This document shows positions 35,801 to 44,131 of a stretch of 58,394 nt of DNA, piece by piece; position 1 is the first letter of the stretch, and every line of letters starts with the position of its first letter. The notes beneath the pieces were generated by a model. The model made no database searches. It was not told the origin of the DNA and was given only the letters and a program-made list of their open reading frames with translations. Source of the DNA: an uncultured Lachnospiraceae bacterium. Its GTDB lineage: Bacteria; Bacillota; Clostridia; Lachnospirales; Lachnospiraceae. The position numbers were made by a program, and so were the translations under genes. The stretch spans positions 1 to 58,394 of the forward strand of contig CANOFW010000019.1 of assembly GCA_947565425.1 (NCBI GenBank), in the 5' to 3' direction.

Positions 35801-36277
35801 ATGGCGAAAGAGAAGGAAATCAAGACGAATGCCATGCGTATTTTGGATAAGAAGAAAATACCCTATGATTTGTTGCAGTATGATTGTGATGAATTTATAG
35901 ATGGGCTGCACACGGCACAGAAGAACGGCGTACCCATAGAACAGTCTTTTAAGACTTTGGTACTTCAGGGAAAGAGCAGGCAGTATTATGTATTTGTACT
36001 TCCCGTGGCGCAGGAAATAAGGCTCAAAGAGGCTGCGCGCCTTGTTGGTGAGAAGTCCATAGAAATGATTCATGTTAAGGATATAACGACCGTGACGGGT
36101 TATGTCAGAGGTGGGTGCAGCCCATTGGGAATGAAGAAGCAATACCCGGTTTTTCTTCATAAATCTGCGTTAGATTATGAGAAGATCTATATCAGCGGCG
36201 GAAGGATAGGAACTACCTTGTGTTTGGCGGTGAAGGATTTGTTGGCAGTCACCGGTGGCCAGGCAGGAGAATTTTAG
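35801..36277 (+). CDS. ybaK: YbaK/EbsC-type Cys-tRNA(Pro) deacylase
   Basis: 158 residues, single YbaK domain. Features are KTNAMRILDKKKIPYDLLQY at the start, then VFKTLV-like QSFKTLVLQGKSRQYYVFVLP, the VTGYVRGGCSPLGMKKQYP loop and a late YISGGRIGTTLCL. The enzyme removes cysteine mischarged on proline tRNA, acting in trans to ProRS. A GAGGAGGGAAG ribosome site precedes the ATG. A TCAGC-AAA-GCTGA stem sits at 35761-35773 just upstream. Confidence 0.92.
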   Translation: MAKEKEIKTNAMRILDKKKIPYDLLQYDCDEFIDGLHTAQKNGVPIEQSFKTLVLQGKSRQYYVFVLPVAQEIRLKEAARLVGEKSIEMIHVKDITTVTGYVRGGCSPLGMKKQYPVFLHKSALDYEKIYISGGRIGTTLCLAVKDLLAVTGGQAGEF

Positions 36278-36388
36278 CAATACAATTGATTTGGAAATTT
36301 AAGGCATCCCATACCTGATAGATGTTAAAAGCAATGCAGGTGCACTGAGCATATTAATTATATTATAGCATGGAAGAAAGGAAGAGAT

Positions 36389-37282
36389 ATGGCATATCAG
36401 ATTATTACAGATGGTTCCTGTGATCTTGGGCAGGAGATTCCACAGAAGATGGGACTAAAGGTTGTGCCTTTTTATGTGACCTTTAACGGCAAGGATTATA
36501 AGAAAGAAATTGAGGAAATTGGCGTGCGGGAATTTTACCAGGAGATGGTAGATAATCCCAATAAGTTTCCGAAATCATCTCTGCCCTCCGTGCAGGATTA
36601 TGTAGAGGCATTTACGCCCTATGCGAAAGAGGGTAAGGACATTATCTGCCTGTGCATTACGGTCAAATTCAGCGGTTCCTATAATTCGGCGAGAACTGCG
36701 GCGGAGTCCATGAAAGAAGAGTACCCTGATATAAAGATTGAAGTCATTGATACGACTGTCAATACGGTGCTTCAGGGGATTCTGACTTTGGAAGCGGTAC
36801 GTATGCAGCAGGCGGGGCTTTCTTTTGCGGAGACGGTTGCCGGCATTGAGCGCATTAGGTCCAGCGGACGAATTATTTTCACCGTGGGCAATTATGAGTA
36901 TCTGATTCATGGTGGAAGAATCGGCAAAGTTATGGGAAGCGCGGCATCTACGCTGGGAATCAAACCTCTGATTATGCTGCGTGAGGGAGAAATTTTCCCA
37001 ATTGGCATCAGCAGAAGCCGGAAAAAGGCGTTAAAGCGTCTGATTGAACAGACGAAGGAGCATTTCACGAAGATGGGGGAATCCCCTGACGATTACCAGA
37101 TTGTGGTGGGTTACGGTTATGATTATGAGGAAGCAGTTGCATTCCGTGATGAGCTTCTTGCTTCGTTGAAGACGTATTCTAATTATGAATCTATTGATAT
37201 TTTTCAGATTGGTGCGACCATTGGTGTGCACACCGGGCCATACCCGATTGGTTTGGGATTAATCAGGAAATTTGATAAATGA
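36389..37282 (+). CDS. DegV family fatty-acid-binding protein
   Basis: 297 residues. DegV features: ITDGSCDL at the N-terminus, KSSLPSVQDYVE, CITVKFSGSYNSARTAAE (the SGSYNSA turn that holds the fatty acid carboxylate in FakB-type members) and LIHGGRIGKVMGSAAS. Relatives (FakB) present exogenous fatty acids to the kinase FakA; no fakA is in the window, so that role is inferred from family only. Cytoplasmic. It stands alone between YbaK and TrkA. Confidence 0.93.
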   Translation: MAYQIITDGSCDLGQEIPQKMGLKVVPFYVTFNGKDYKKEIEEIGVREFYQEMVDNPNKFPKSSLPSVQDYVEAFTPYAKEGKDIICLCITVKFSGSYNSARTAAESMKEEYPDIKIEVIDTTVNTVLQGILTLEAVRMQQAGLSFAETVAGIERIRSSGRIIFTVGNYEYLIHGGRIGKVMGSAASTLGIKPLIMLREGEIFPIGISRSRKKALKRLIEQTKEHFTKMGESPDDYQIVVGYGYDYEEAVAFRDELLASLKTYSNYESIDIFQIGATIGVHTGPYPIGLGLIRKFDK

Positions 37283-37365
37283 TAGATTGCTGGAGTAAAA
37301 ACATTTTTATAGAATAATAAAAGACAAAAGATTTTGCGGCCAAAGGGCACGGATGGGAGGAGACC

Positions 37366-38721
37366 ATGCAGATTATCATAGTAGGTTGTGGAAACGTAGG
37401 CGCAACCCTGACCGAGCAGTTGAGTAAAGAAGGTCATAATATTACAGTGATAGATGTGGATGGATATCGGACAGAGGCAGTGGCAAATCAGTATGATGTG
37501 ATGGGCATTGTCGGAAACGGAGCCAGTCTTGCTATTCAGAATGAGGCAGGAATCGCAGACGCGGATTTGATGATTGCAGTGACGGCATCGGATGAGCTGA
37601 ATCTGCTCTGCTGCCTGATTGCCAAAAAAGCGGGCGATTGTAATACGATTGCCAGAGTGCGCAATCCTGTATATAATAAGGAGATTACTTTTATCAAGGA
37701 AGAATTAGGTCTGTCGATGATTATTAACCCGGAATACGCGGCGGCATGCGAGATTTCCAGGCTTTTGAAGTTTCCTTCTGCCATTAAGGTGGATGTATTT
37801 GCCAAGGGAAGGATTGAGCTTTTAAAATGCAAGTTGAACGAAGGTTCTGTGTTGCATGGAAGACCGCTTACGTATATTTCTGGTGGCCTGGGATGTGATG
37901 TATTAATCTGTACCGTCGAGCGCGGGGAGGATGTTTTTATCCCGGACGGTAATTTTGAGCTGAGGGAAAAGGACGTGATTACCGTGGTGGCTTCGTCAAG
38001 GAATGCCAATGAATTTTTCCGTAAAATTGGTATGACGACCAACCGGATTAAGAGCTGTATGATTATAGGCGGCGGCGAGACCACATATTATTTGGCAAAA
38101 CAGCTCTTGCCTATGGGAATTGAGATTAAAATTATAGAACAGGACAAGGAACGCTGCAATGAGCTCAGCGAGCTCTTGCCGCAGGCATTGATTATCCGTG
38201 GTGATGGAACGGATCGGGAGTTACTCTATGAAGAGGGTCTGCCGCGTGTTCATTCTTTCGTCTCATGGACCAGCTTGGATGAGGAGAATATCATGCTTAG
38301 CCTCTTTGCCAAAAATGTTTCCAAAGCCAAGACGATTACCAAGGTACACAGAATTGCTTACGATGAGATCATCGACGGTTTGGATTTGGGAAGCGTGCTT
38401 TATCCGAAAAATATTACGGCGGAGTATATCTTGCAATATGTACGCGCTATGCAGAATTCTATTGGCAGCAACATTGAGACATTGTACCGTTTGATTGAGA
38501 ATAAAGTAGAGGCTTTGGAGTTTCGCGTAAATGAGCAATCGGAATTGGTGGGAGTGCCGCTTATGGAACTGCGGTTGAAGGACAATTTGCTGATTGCTTG
38601 TATCAATCGCAAAGGTATTATTATTACGCCGCGCGGTCAAGATTGCATCATGCTTGGAGATACAGTGGTGGTAGTTACAATTGCCCGTGGCTTCCATGAT
38701 TTGAAGGATATTTTGCGGTAG
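37366..38721 (+). CDS. trkA: Trk potassium uptake system regulatory subunit TrkA
   Basis: 451 residues with two RCK modules. The first Rossmann fold begins IIIVGCGNVGATLTEQL and the second SCMIIGGGETTYYLAKQL (about residue 226); each is followed by a TrkA-C domain (about 135-215 and 365-445). The subunit binds NAD(H)/ATP and gates the TrkH channel from the cytoplasmic side. It starts behind GGGAGGAG and is 20 bases from trkH, forming the standard two-gene operon. Confidence 0.95.
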   Translation: MQIIIVGCGNVGATLTEQLSKEGHNITVIDVDGYRTEAVANQYDVMGIVGNGASLAIQNEAGIADADLMIAVTASDELNLLCCLIAKKAGDCNTIARVRNPVYNKEITFIKEELGLSMIINPEYAAACEISRLLKFPSAIKVDVFAKGRIELLKCKLNEGSVLHGRPLTYISGGLGCDVLICTVERGEDVFIPDGNFELREKDVITVVASSRNANEFFRKIGMTTNRIKSCMIIGGGETTYYLAKQLLPMGIEIKIIEQDKERCNELSELLPQALIIRGDGTDRELLYEEGLPRVHSFVSWTSLDEENIMLSLFAKNVSKAKTITKVHRIAYDEIIDGLDLGSVLYPKNITAEYILQYVRAMQNSIGSNIETLYRLIENKVEALEFRVNEQSELVGVPLMELRLKDNLLIACINRKGIIITPRGQDCIMLGDTVVVVTIARGFHDLKDILR

Positions 38722-38741
38722 CGGAGGAAAAGAAAGACATT

Positions 38742-40181
38742 ATGAATTACTCAATTATCAGATATATTCTCTGTCGTGTCCTGGAGTTTCAGGCGTTGTT
38801 TTTGGCGCTGCCTAGTGTTGCTGCGCTTATTTATGGGGAGAAAGAAGGTTTTGCATATGTTATAGTTGCTGCCGGGTGTTTGTTGCTGGGATTTCTTGGG
38901 AAACTGAGAAAGCCGAAGAGCACGGTATTTTATGCCCGGGAGGGATTTGTGGCGGTGTCGTTGAGCTGGATACTTTTAAGTGTAACCGGTGCGCTGCCGT
39001 TGTTTTTATCAGGGGAATTTCCAAGCTATACAGACGCATTATTTGAGACAATTTCTGGGTTGACGACTACGGGAGCCAGTATCTTGTCGGATGTGGAAGC
39101 CTTGTCGAAGTGTAACTTATTTTGGCGTAGTTTTACCCATTGGATTGGCGGGATGGGTGTTTTGGTGCTGATTCTTGCCATATTGCCGTTAGCGGGTGGT
39201 TATAATATGCATTTGATGCGTGCGGAGAGCCCGGGGCCGACCGTTGGGAAATTAGTGCCGCGGGTACGCCATACAGCGCGCATCCTCTATGAGATGTATA
39301 TCTTCCTGACGATAATTCAGATCATTCTTCTGCTGGTTACCGGCATGTCTCCGTTTGAGTCGATGACGCTTGCTTTTGGAACGGCGGGTACGGGAGGATT
39401 TGGCGTGCTCAACAGTAGTATCGGCAGCTATTCTATTGCCTCCCAGATTGTGATTACGGTGTTTATGATCCTTTTTGGCGTTAATTTTAATGTATATTAT
39501 CTGATTCGCGCGCGAAAGCCGATGCAAGCATTTAAACATGAAGAGATGCGGTATTATCTGGGGATAATTTTGGCGGCGATAGTGTTGATTACCATTAATA
39601 TCAGAGGAAGTTTTCAGTCGCTATTTGAAGCTTTTCACCATGCAGCATTCCAGGTGGCGTCAATCATAACCACGACCGGATTTTCTACGGTGGATTTTAA
39701 CATGTGGCCGGAATTTTCCAAAGCAATTTTAGTGGCGCTGATGTTTGTGGGCGCCTGCGCCGGCAGCACGGGGGGCGGTATTAAGGTTTCCCGTGTGATG
39801 ATTATGTTGAAAATGGTTAAGAATGAACTTTCTCATTTGATTCATCCTAAGAGAGTGCGTCAAGTGACAATAGAAAGTCGTGTGGTAAATAAGGAGATTT
39901 TGCGGTCTATCTCTGTGTTTTTTATTACATATATGATCGTTTTTGCGGCGTCAGTATTGTTGATTTCGTTAGACAATTTGGATTTTACGACGAATTTTAC
40001 GGCGGTGGCGGCGACGTTGAATAATATCGGACCAGGGCTGAATGAGGTGGGGCCGGCAGCTAATTTTGACGTGTATTGCCAGCCGGTGAAGTTTGTACTG
40101 ATGTTTGACATGCTTGCAGGACGCTTAGAATTGTTTCCGCTCCTGTTATTGTTCACGCCTTCCACCTGGAAGCGTTCTTGA
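38742..40181 (+). CDS. trkH: Trk potassium uptake channel subunit TrkH
   Basis: 479 residues, membrane protein with four repeated M1-P-M2 units. Filter-like loops are SGLTTTGAS (about residue 103), GTAGTGGFG (about 214), ITTTGFS (about 309) and a fourth NNIGPGLNEVG (about 425). The cytoplasmic hinge CAGSTGGGIKVSR is the usual TrkH signature. It passes K+ (with Na+ or H+) inward under TrkA control. Its stop overlaps the ribosome site region of the next small gene. Confidence 0.95.
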   Translation: MNYSIIRYILCRVLEFQALFLALPSVAALIYGEKEGFAYVIVAAGCLLLGFLGKLRKPKSTVFYAREGFVAVSLSWILLSVTGALPLFLSGEFPSYTDALFETISGLTTTGASILSDVEALSKCNLFWRSFTHWIGGMGVLVLILAILPLAGGYNMHLMRAESPGPTVGKLVPRVRHTARILYEMYIFLTIIQIILLLVTGMSPFESMTLAFGTAGTGGFGVLNSSIGSYSIASQIVITVFMILFGVNFNVYYLIRARKPMQAFKHEEMRYYLGIILAAIVLITINIRGSFQSLFEAFHHAAFQVASIITTTGFSTVDFNMWPEFSKAILVALMFVGACAGSTGGGIKVSRVMIMLKMVKNELSHLIHPKRVRQVTIESRVVNKEILRSISVFFITYMIVFAASVLLISLDNLDFTTNFTAVAATLNNIGPGLNEVGPAANFDVYCQPVKFVLMFDMLAGRLELFPLLLLFTPSTWKRS

Positions 40182-40192
40182 TGGAGGTTATT

Positions 40193-40423
40193 ATGCGTCA
40201 GATGGAATTTAAGATGGAGCGTACCGGTTTACTGAAAGAGGGGGATGTCCTTCCTGTCACGGAGGGGAAATTGCCCTCCTCTTATTATTATACTTTGGGT
40301 AAAGCATACGCCATGTCTTCTAATTACGCGTTTGCGGACAGGTTGCATTGCAGAGAGGGTAAAGTGGTGGAGATTAAGGAGACGCCGAAAGGATTTTTTG
40401 TGACCGTGGAGTTTGAGGAGTAA
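40193..40423 (+). CDS. Small conserved-looking protein of unknown function downstream of trkH
   Basis: 76 residues. The start ATG at 40193 follows GGAGG by five bases; TTG 40178 and ATG 40181 upstream overlap trkH and lie before that ribosome site. The sequence (KMERTGLLKEGDVLPVTEGKL... then VVEIKETPKGFFVTVEFEE) has no cysteine motif, signal or membrane helix and reads like a small beta-rich domain. It is placed 11 bases after trkH, so it probably belongs to the same transcript. I do not recognise the family. Confidence 0.65.
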   Translation: MRQMEFKMERTGLLKEGDVLPVTEGKLPSSYYYTLGKAYAMSSNYAFADRLHCREGKVVEIKETPKGFFVTVEFEE

Positions 40424-40488
40424 AGGGATACATTCATGGCGGATTATTCCCAAAGAGGCAGTAGAGTTTTTTGAAGATACATGTTATA

Positions 40489-40504
40489 ATAAAACGAGTT
40501 TTAT
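40489..40504. promoter_or_regulatory. Inverted repeat overlapping a -10-like box upstream of the methyltransferase remnant
   Basis: ATAAAAC-GA-GTTTTAT is a perfect 7-bp inverted repeat, and its left end overlaps TATAAT at 40485-40490. Restriction-modification loci often carry an operator for autoregulation at such a position; no controller gene is present, so this is only suggestive. Confidence 0.4.
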
Positions 40505-40545
40505 GTAAAGATTAAATATTCAGACCTGCGTTGAAAGGAGTATTA

Positions 40546-40872
40546 ATGCTTGAAAAAGTATATGTACCACCTATTAAAATTCAGGGAATAAAAACAAAAC
40601 TAGTTAAATTGATTTCTGAATCTGTATGTCTAGAGGAGGGGGGAGTATGGTTTGAGCCATTTATGGGTTCAGGGGTTGTGGGTCTGAATTTGGCGCCAAG
40701 GTGTGCTGTATTTGCAGATATAAACCCTTATGTTATTAATCTATATAATGCGATTAAAAAAGGAGAAATAAATTCATATATTGTACGAGAGTATTTGGAA
40801 CGAGAAGGGATTTATGCGAAATGGAACGAAGAATATTATGTTTCCATAAACAATATGCGAAGCATTATGTGA
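40546..40872 (+). pseudogene. Truncated D12-class (Dam/DpnM-like) adenine-specific DNA methyltransferase
   Basis: The start ATG 40546 follows AAAGGAG. 108 residues show the first part of a D12-class methyltransferase: IKIQGIKTKLVKLI, SAM motif FEPFMGSGVVGLNL, and ADINPYVINLYNAIK. It then enters the region that normally reads EG..YY..IRE.FN. The catalytic D/N-PP-Y/F motif and the rest are missing: the frame stops at 40872, where full enzymes have about 270-300 residues. From about 40860 the sequence changes to a nuclease-like frame. Inactive by this reading. Confidence 0.75.
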
Positions 40873-41261
40873 TTGGGTTTATCTATGAGAGAAATTTGGA
40901 TGCTAATGAAGGTCAGATATATAAAGTTGAGCAAATTGCTGAACTGCCTAGACCTTATAAAAATGTAGAAGTTTTTGTACAGGAAAAATATAAAATAGCA
41001 GGAGAAAAGCCAGGAAGTGGTAATACTGAAAATATAGGCTCATATAAAACATCAAATATGGATTACCTTATAGCGGGAGAAGGTCCGTTTTCAATGTTGG
41101 GAATGAAAGTATTTGAACAGTATTGGTCTGGCTATCCTAAATACAGGGCTATGACGAAGGATTATACATCGCTGGAAGAGTATTTTACATTTTGTGAGAA
41201 AAAAGGGCTAGATGTTGATGAGTTAAGAAGAAAGTATGTTTATTGGAAAACGATTCATTAA
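40821..41261 (+). pseudogene. C-terminal fragment of a probable restriction endonuclease fused behind the methyltransferase remnant
   Basis: This frame overlaps the methyltransferase remnant out of phase. The first residues (MERRILCFHKQYA) are just methyltransferase DNA read in another frame. Protein-like sequence begins near YVIGFIYERN and continues through KVEQIAELPRPYKNVEVF, VQEKYKIAGEKPGSGNTENI and GPFSMLGMKVFEQYWSGYP. The VEVFVQEKYKIA stretch, with conserved-looking acidic and lysine residues, fits the nuclease partner of a type II system, but I cannot name its family. An internal deletion that removed the 3' half of the methyltransferase and 5' part of the nuclease is the simplest explanation. 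It lacks its own ribosome site. Confidence 0.5.
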
Positions 41262-41281
41262 GTGAATGAGGAACGAAATCA

Positions 41282-41530
41282 ATGGATGCAAGAGTAGCGA
41301 TTATCGGGATTATCGTGGAGGAGGAATCCTCTGTGGAGGAATTGAATCAAATTCTCCATGAGTATGGAGCTTATATTATAGGGCGGATGGGGATTCCCTA
41401 TCCCAAGAAGGACATCAATATCATCAGTATTGCAGTGGATGCGCCGCAGAATGTGATCAGTGCACTTTCCGGAAAGCTTGGAAATCTGCCAGGTATCAGC
41501 AGCAAGGCGGCATATTCCAGAGCAAAGTAA
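41282..41530 (+). CDS. TM1266-type putative iron-only hydrogenase system regulator
   Basis: 82 residues, an ACT-like ferredoxin fold of the CopG/TM1266 type: VAIIGIIVEEESSVEELNQI at the start, then IGRMGIPYP and INIISIAVDAP. Genes of this family sit beside hydE, hydF and hydG in many Clostridia and are proposed to regulate [FeFe]-hydrogenase maturation. It lies 34 bases before hydF, consistent with that. The ribosome site (GAGGAACG) is weak. Confidence 0.85.
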   Translation: MDARVAIIGIIVEEESSVEELNQILHEYGAYIIGRMGIPYPKKDINIISIAVDAPQNVISALSGKLGNLPGISSKAAYSRAK

Positions 41531-41564
41531 CAGGAAAGATGGCAGGAAGCAGGGAGGAAACGAG

Positions 41565-42797
41565 ATGAGTTTAAATAGTACGCCTTCTGCGGACCGTATA
41601 CATATCGGTTTTTTTGGAAAGAGGAATGCAGGGAAATCAAGCGTTGTCAATGCAGTGACGGGACAAGAGCTTGCAGTAGTGTCCGAGGTGAAAGGAACGA
41701 CAACGGACCCAGTGCAAAAGGCAATGGAACTATTGCCTCTGGGACCAGTAGTTGTCATTGATACGCCGGGGATAGACGATGATGGAGCGCTGGGAGAGCT
41801 GCGTGTAAAGAAGACGAAACAGATATTGAACAGGACGGATGTTGCTGTTCTTGTGATAGATGGCACCATAGGGATGACAGAGGTAGATTGGGAATTGCTT
41901 CATATTTTTCAAGAGAAAGAGATTCCATATGTGGTGGCAATTAATAAAGCTGATTTAGCAGAAATGGAAGGAGAAAATATTCAGACAGTACAGGGATTAG
42001 AAGAACATACGATATGGATTAGCGCAAAGACCGGCTATCAGATTGCAAAATTGAAAGAGAAGATTGCCCATCTTTCTGTAGCGGAGCAGACAACCCGCAG
42101 GATTGTAGGTGATTTGCTGCATCCGCTGGATTTCGTGGTATTAGTAGTGCCGATTGATTCGGCTGCGCCGAAAGGAAGGTTAATTTTGCCGCAGCAACAG
42201 ACAATCCGAGATATTCTAGAGTCGGGCGCGGTGTCTATTGTGGTGAGAGATGAGGAACTGGCAGAGACATTGAGGCAGCTTGAACAGCGTCCGGCAATGG
42301 TGATTACGGACAGTCAGGCATTTGCTAGAGTCAGTGCAGAGACGCCTGCGGAAATACCGTTGACCTCGTTTTCGATTTTGTTTGCCCGCTATAAGGGGAA
42401 TTTGCAGAGTGCGGTTCAGGGGGCGGCAGCAGTGGAACAATTAGAGGATGGGGATAAAGTGTTGATTTCCGAAGGCTGTACGCATCATAGGCAGTGTGAT
42501 GATATTGGTTCCGTGAAGATACCGCGCTGGCTTGCCGCGTATACTGGCAAACAGCTTCAAATAGAATTTTCTTCCGGTACGGAATTTCCGGATGATTTGT
42601 CAGAGTATAAGCTGATCATTCATTGTGGGGGCTGTATGCTTAACGAACGGGAGATGCGTTATCGTTTGAAATGTGCAAAAGATCAGGGCGTGCCCATTAC
42701 CAATTATGGTATTATGATCGCATATATGCAGGGGATTCTTAGGCGGAGTGTGGAATTATTTCCTGAGGTACTGGCGTGGTTGCCAAATACGCGATGA
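41565..42797 (+). CDS. hydF: [FeFe]-hydrogenase maturation GTPase HydF
   Basis: The start ATG 41565 follows GGGAGGAAA; the open frame extends upstream into TM1266. 410 residues. The GTPase domain has G1 GKRNAGKS, G3 DTPGIDD and G4 NKAD. The C-terminal cluster domain carries EGCTHH and a later HCGGC, the CxH...HCxxC ligands of the [4Fe-4S] cluster. HydF is the scaffold on which HydE and HydG build the diiron subcluster before transfer to hydrogenase. Neither hydE nor hydG is in the window. Confidence 0.95.
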   Translation: MSLNSTPSADRIHIGFFGKRNAGKSSVVNAVTGQELAVVSEVKGTTTDPVQKAMELLPLGPVVVIDTPGIDDDGALGELRVKKTKQILNRTDVAVLVIDGTIGMTEVDWELLHIFQEKEIPYVVAINKADLAEMEGENIQTVQGLEEHTIWISAKTGYQIAKLKEKIAHLSVAEQTTRRIVGDLLHPLDFVVLVVPIDSAAPKGRLILPQQQTIRDILESGAVSIVVRDEELAETLRQLEQRPAMVITDSQAFARVSAETPAEIPLTSFSILFARYKGNLQSAVQGAAAVEQLEDGDKVLISEGCTHHRQCDDIGSVKIPRWLAAYTGKQLQIEFSSGTEFPDDLSEYKLIIHCGGCMLNEREMRYRLKCAKDQGVPITNYGIMIAYMQGILRRSVELFPEVLAWLPNTR

Positions 42798-42802
42798 TTT
42801 TA

Positions 42803-42827
42803 CGGAGGCGGCGTTTCGCCGTTTTTG
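42803..42827 (+). terminator. Terminator after hydF
   Basis: GGCGGCG-TTT-CGCC with TTTTTGGG following: a compact stem with a three-base loop and T5, six bases after the hydF stop. Confidence 0.8.
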
Positions 42828-42837
42828 GGTAGTTCTC

Positions 42838-42866
42838 TTGAAATCGTTTAGGCGCCTTGGTATAGT
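42838..42866 (+). promoter_or_regulatory. Promoter of the tandem sigma-factor genes
   Basis: TTGAAA (42838-42843) and TATAGT (42861-42866) are 17 bases apart. The flanking AGTTCTCT (42831) and AGAGAACT form an 8-base inverted repeat around this promoter, which could be an operator. Confidence 0.6.
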
Positions 42867-42987
42867 ATTGGCAAGGATAGAGAACTGGAAGGAAATTGCA
42901 TATTTTACGGAAGATGAATAGAGGGGATAAAAAATCCGGAGAAATTTGTGAGGTTTTTTATGCCCTGCTTTTTTGGAGGGACCTAAG

Positions 42988-43548
42988 GTGTTTCAATATT
43001 TATCATTGTTGGATGCCGAAGAAGAGAAGGAATTTTTTCAAACTATTTATGACAGATATAGAGATGAGATGTTTTACACTGCCTATACGATTTTGCAAAA
43101 TAAACATGACGCCGAAGATGTTGTACAGGATTCATTTCTGCCGATGCTTTCTCATTTGGATAAAATGAGGACCAATTCTCCGCAGAAGAACTGGAATTTT
43201 ATTGTGACAATTGTAAAGAATAAAGCTTTTAACCTCTACAATAGAAAAAAGAGGAAACAGGAAATGGAAATATCAGAGGATGAGTGGATGGAAGCGGACT
43301 TTGTGGATGAAGACTTGGAAATTAAGGTAATTGAAAAGGAACAAGTTCGTCTTGTTATGGAACTGCTCGGACAGATGAATGAATCTTACCGCGATATATT
43401 GCTTATGCGTTATTACCATGGAATGAAAGTTACGGAAATAGCGGATATTGTTGAAAAAACACCGGATAATATCAGACATATATCCCGGAGAGCAAAGATG
43501 AAACTGCAAAGAATGTTGGAGGAATATGGATATTACACAGGCATCTGA
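42988..43548 (+). CDS. ECF-like RNA polymerase sigma factor, first of a tandem pair
   Basis: GTG 42988, eight bases after GGAGGG, is the likely start (186 residues); an in-frame TTG at 42973 overlaps the ribosome site. Region 2 is YDRYRDEMFYTAYTILQNKHDAEDVVQDSF, shortened here; region 4 is the helix-turn-helix SYRDILLMRYYHGMKVTEIA ending KTPDNIRHISRRAKMKL. It directs RNA polymerase to a dedicated promoter set. No anti-sigma gene follows; instead a paralog overlaps its 3' end by 23 bases, so the two are translationally coupled. Confidence 0.88.
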   Translation: MFQYLSLLDAEEEKEFFQTIYDRYRDEMFYTAYTILQNKHDAEDVVQDSFLPMLSHLDKMRTNSPQKNWNFIVTIVKNKAFNLYNRKKRKQEMEISEDEWMEADFVDEDLEIKVIEKEQVRLVMELLGQMNESYRDILLMRYYHGMKVTEIADIVEKTPDNIRHISRRAKMKLQRMLEEYGYYTGI

Positions 43549-44101
43549 TATTTTTCAATATCAGGCATGGACAAACAGTGAGCCAGAAAATGATTTTTTT
43601 AGGGAAATATATGAGACTTACCGAGATGAAATGTATTACGCGGCGTTTGGGATTTTACAAAATCGACAGGACGCGGAGGATGTTGTGCATGAAGCATTTA
43701 TGACCTTGCTTGCAAATATGGACAGACTGGAAGAGAATTTTCCCAGGAGGAATCGAAATTACATACTGACGATCGTGAAAAACAAAGCCTATAATCTATA
43801 TAAAAGCAAGAAGCGGCAGGCGGAAAAGGAAGTAGGGGAAGAGGCGTTAGAAGACGTGTTTGATGAAGAGCCGGATGCAAAGTTTATGGAGATGGAGAAA
43901 AAAGAATTCATCATAGAAGTACTGAAACGTATGAATCCTTCTTACCGTGATATTTTACTTTTGCAGTACTATCATGAAATGGATATCATGGAAATTGCCG
44001 AGGCGCTTGGAAAAACGCCGGACAATGTTCGTCATATGTCTGTGCGTGCCAAAAAGAAGTTGAAAGAGATGTTGGAGAAATATGGATTTCAAGGCAGATA
44101 A
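43526..44101 (+). CDS. ECF-like RNA polymerase sigma factor, second of a tandem pair
   Basis: 191 residues, ATG at 43526 inside the end of the first sigma gene and behind TTGGAGGA. It shares the layout of its neighbour: YETYRDEMYYAAFGILQNRQ (region 2), RNYILTIVKNKAYNLYKSKK, and a region 4 with SYRDILLLQYYHEMDIMEIA and KTPDNVRHMSVRAKKKL. The similarity extends along the whole length, so the pair arose by tandem duplication. The next gene (30 bases on) is a HAD phosphatase, not an anti-sigma factor, so control of activity is unclear. Confidence 0.88.
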   Translation: MDITQASDIFQYQAWTNSEPENDFFREIYETYRDEMYYAAFGILQNRQDAEDVVHEAFMTLLANMDRLEENFPRRNRNYILTIVKNKAYNLYKSKKRQAEKEVGEEALEDVFDEEPDAKFMEMEKKEFIIEVLKRMNPSYRDILLLQYYHEMDIMEIAEALGKTPDNVRHMSVRAKKKLKEMLEKYGFQGR

Positions 44102-44131
44102 ACGACAAATGAAATTATTGGAGGATAATAT

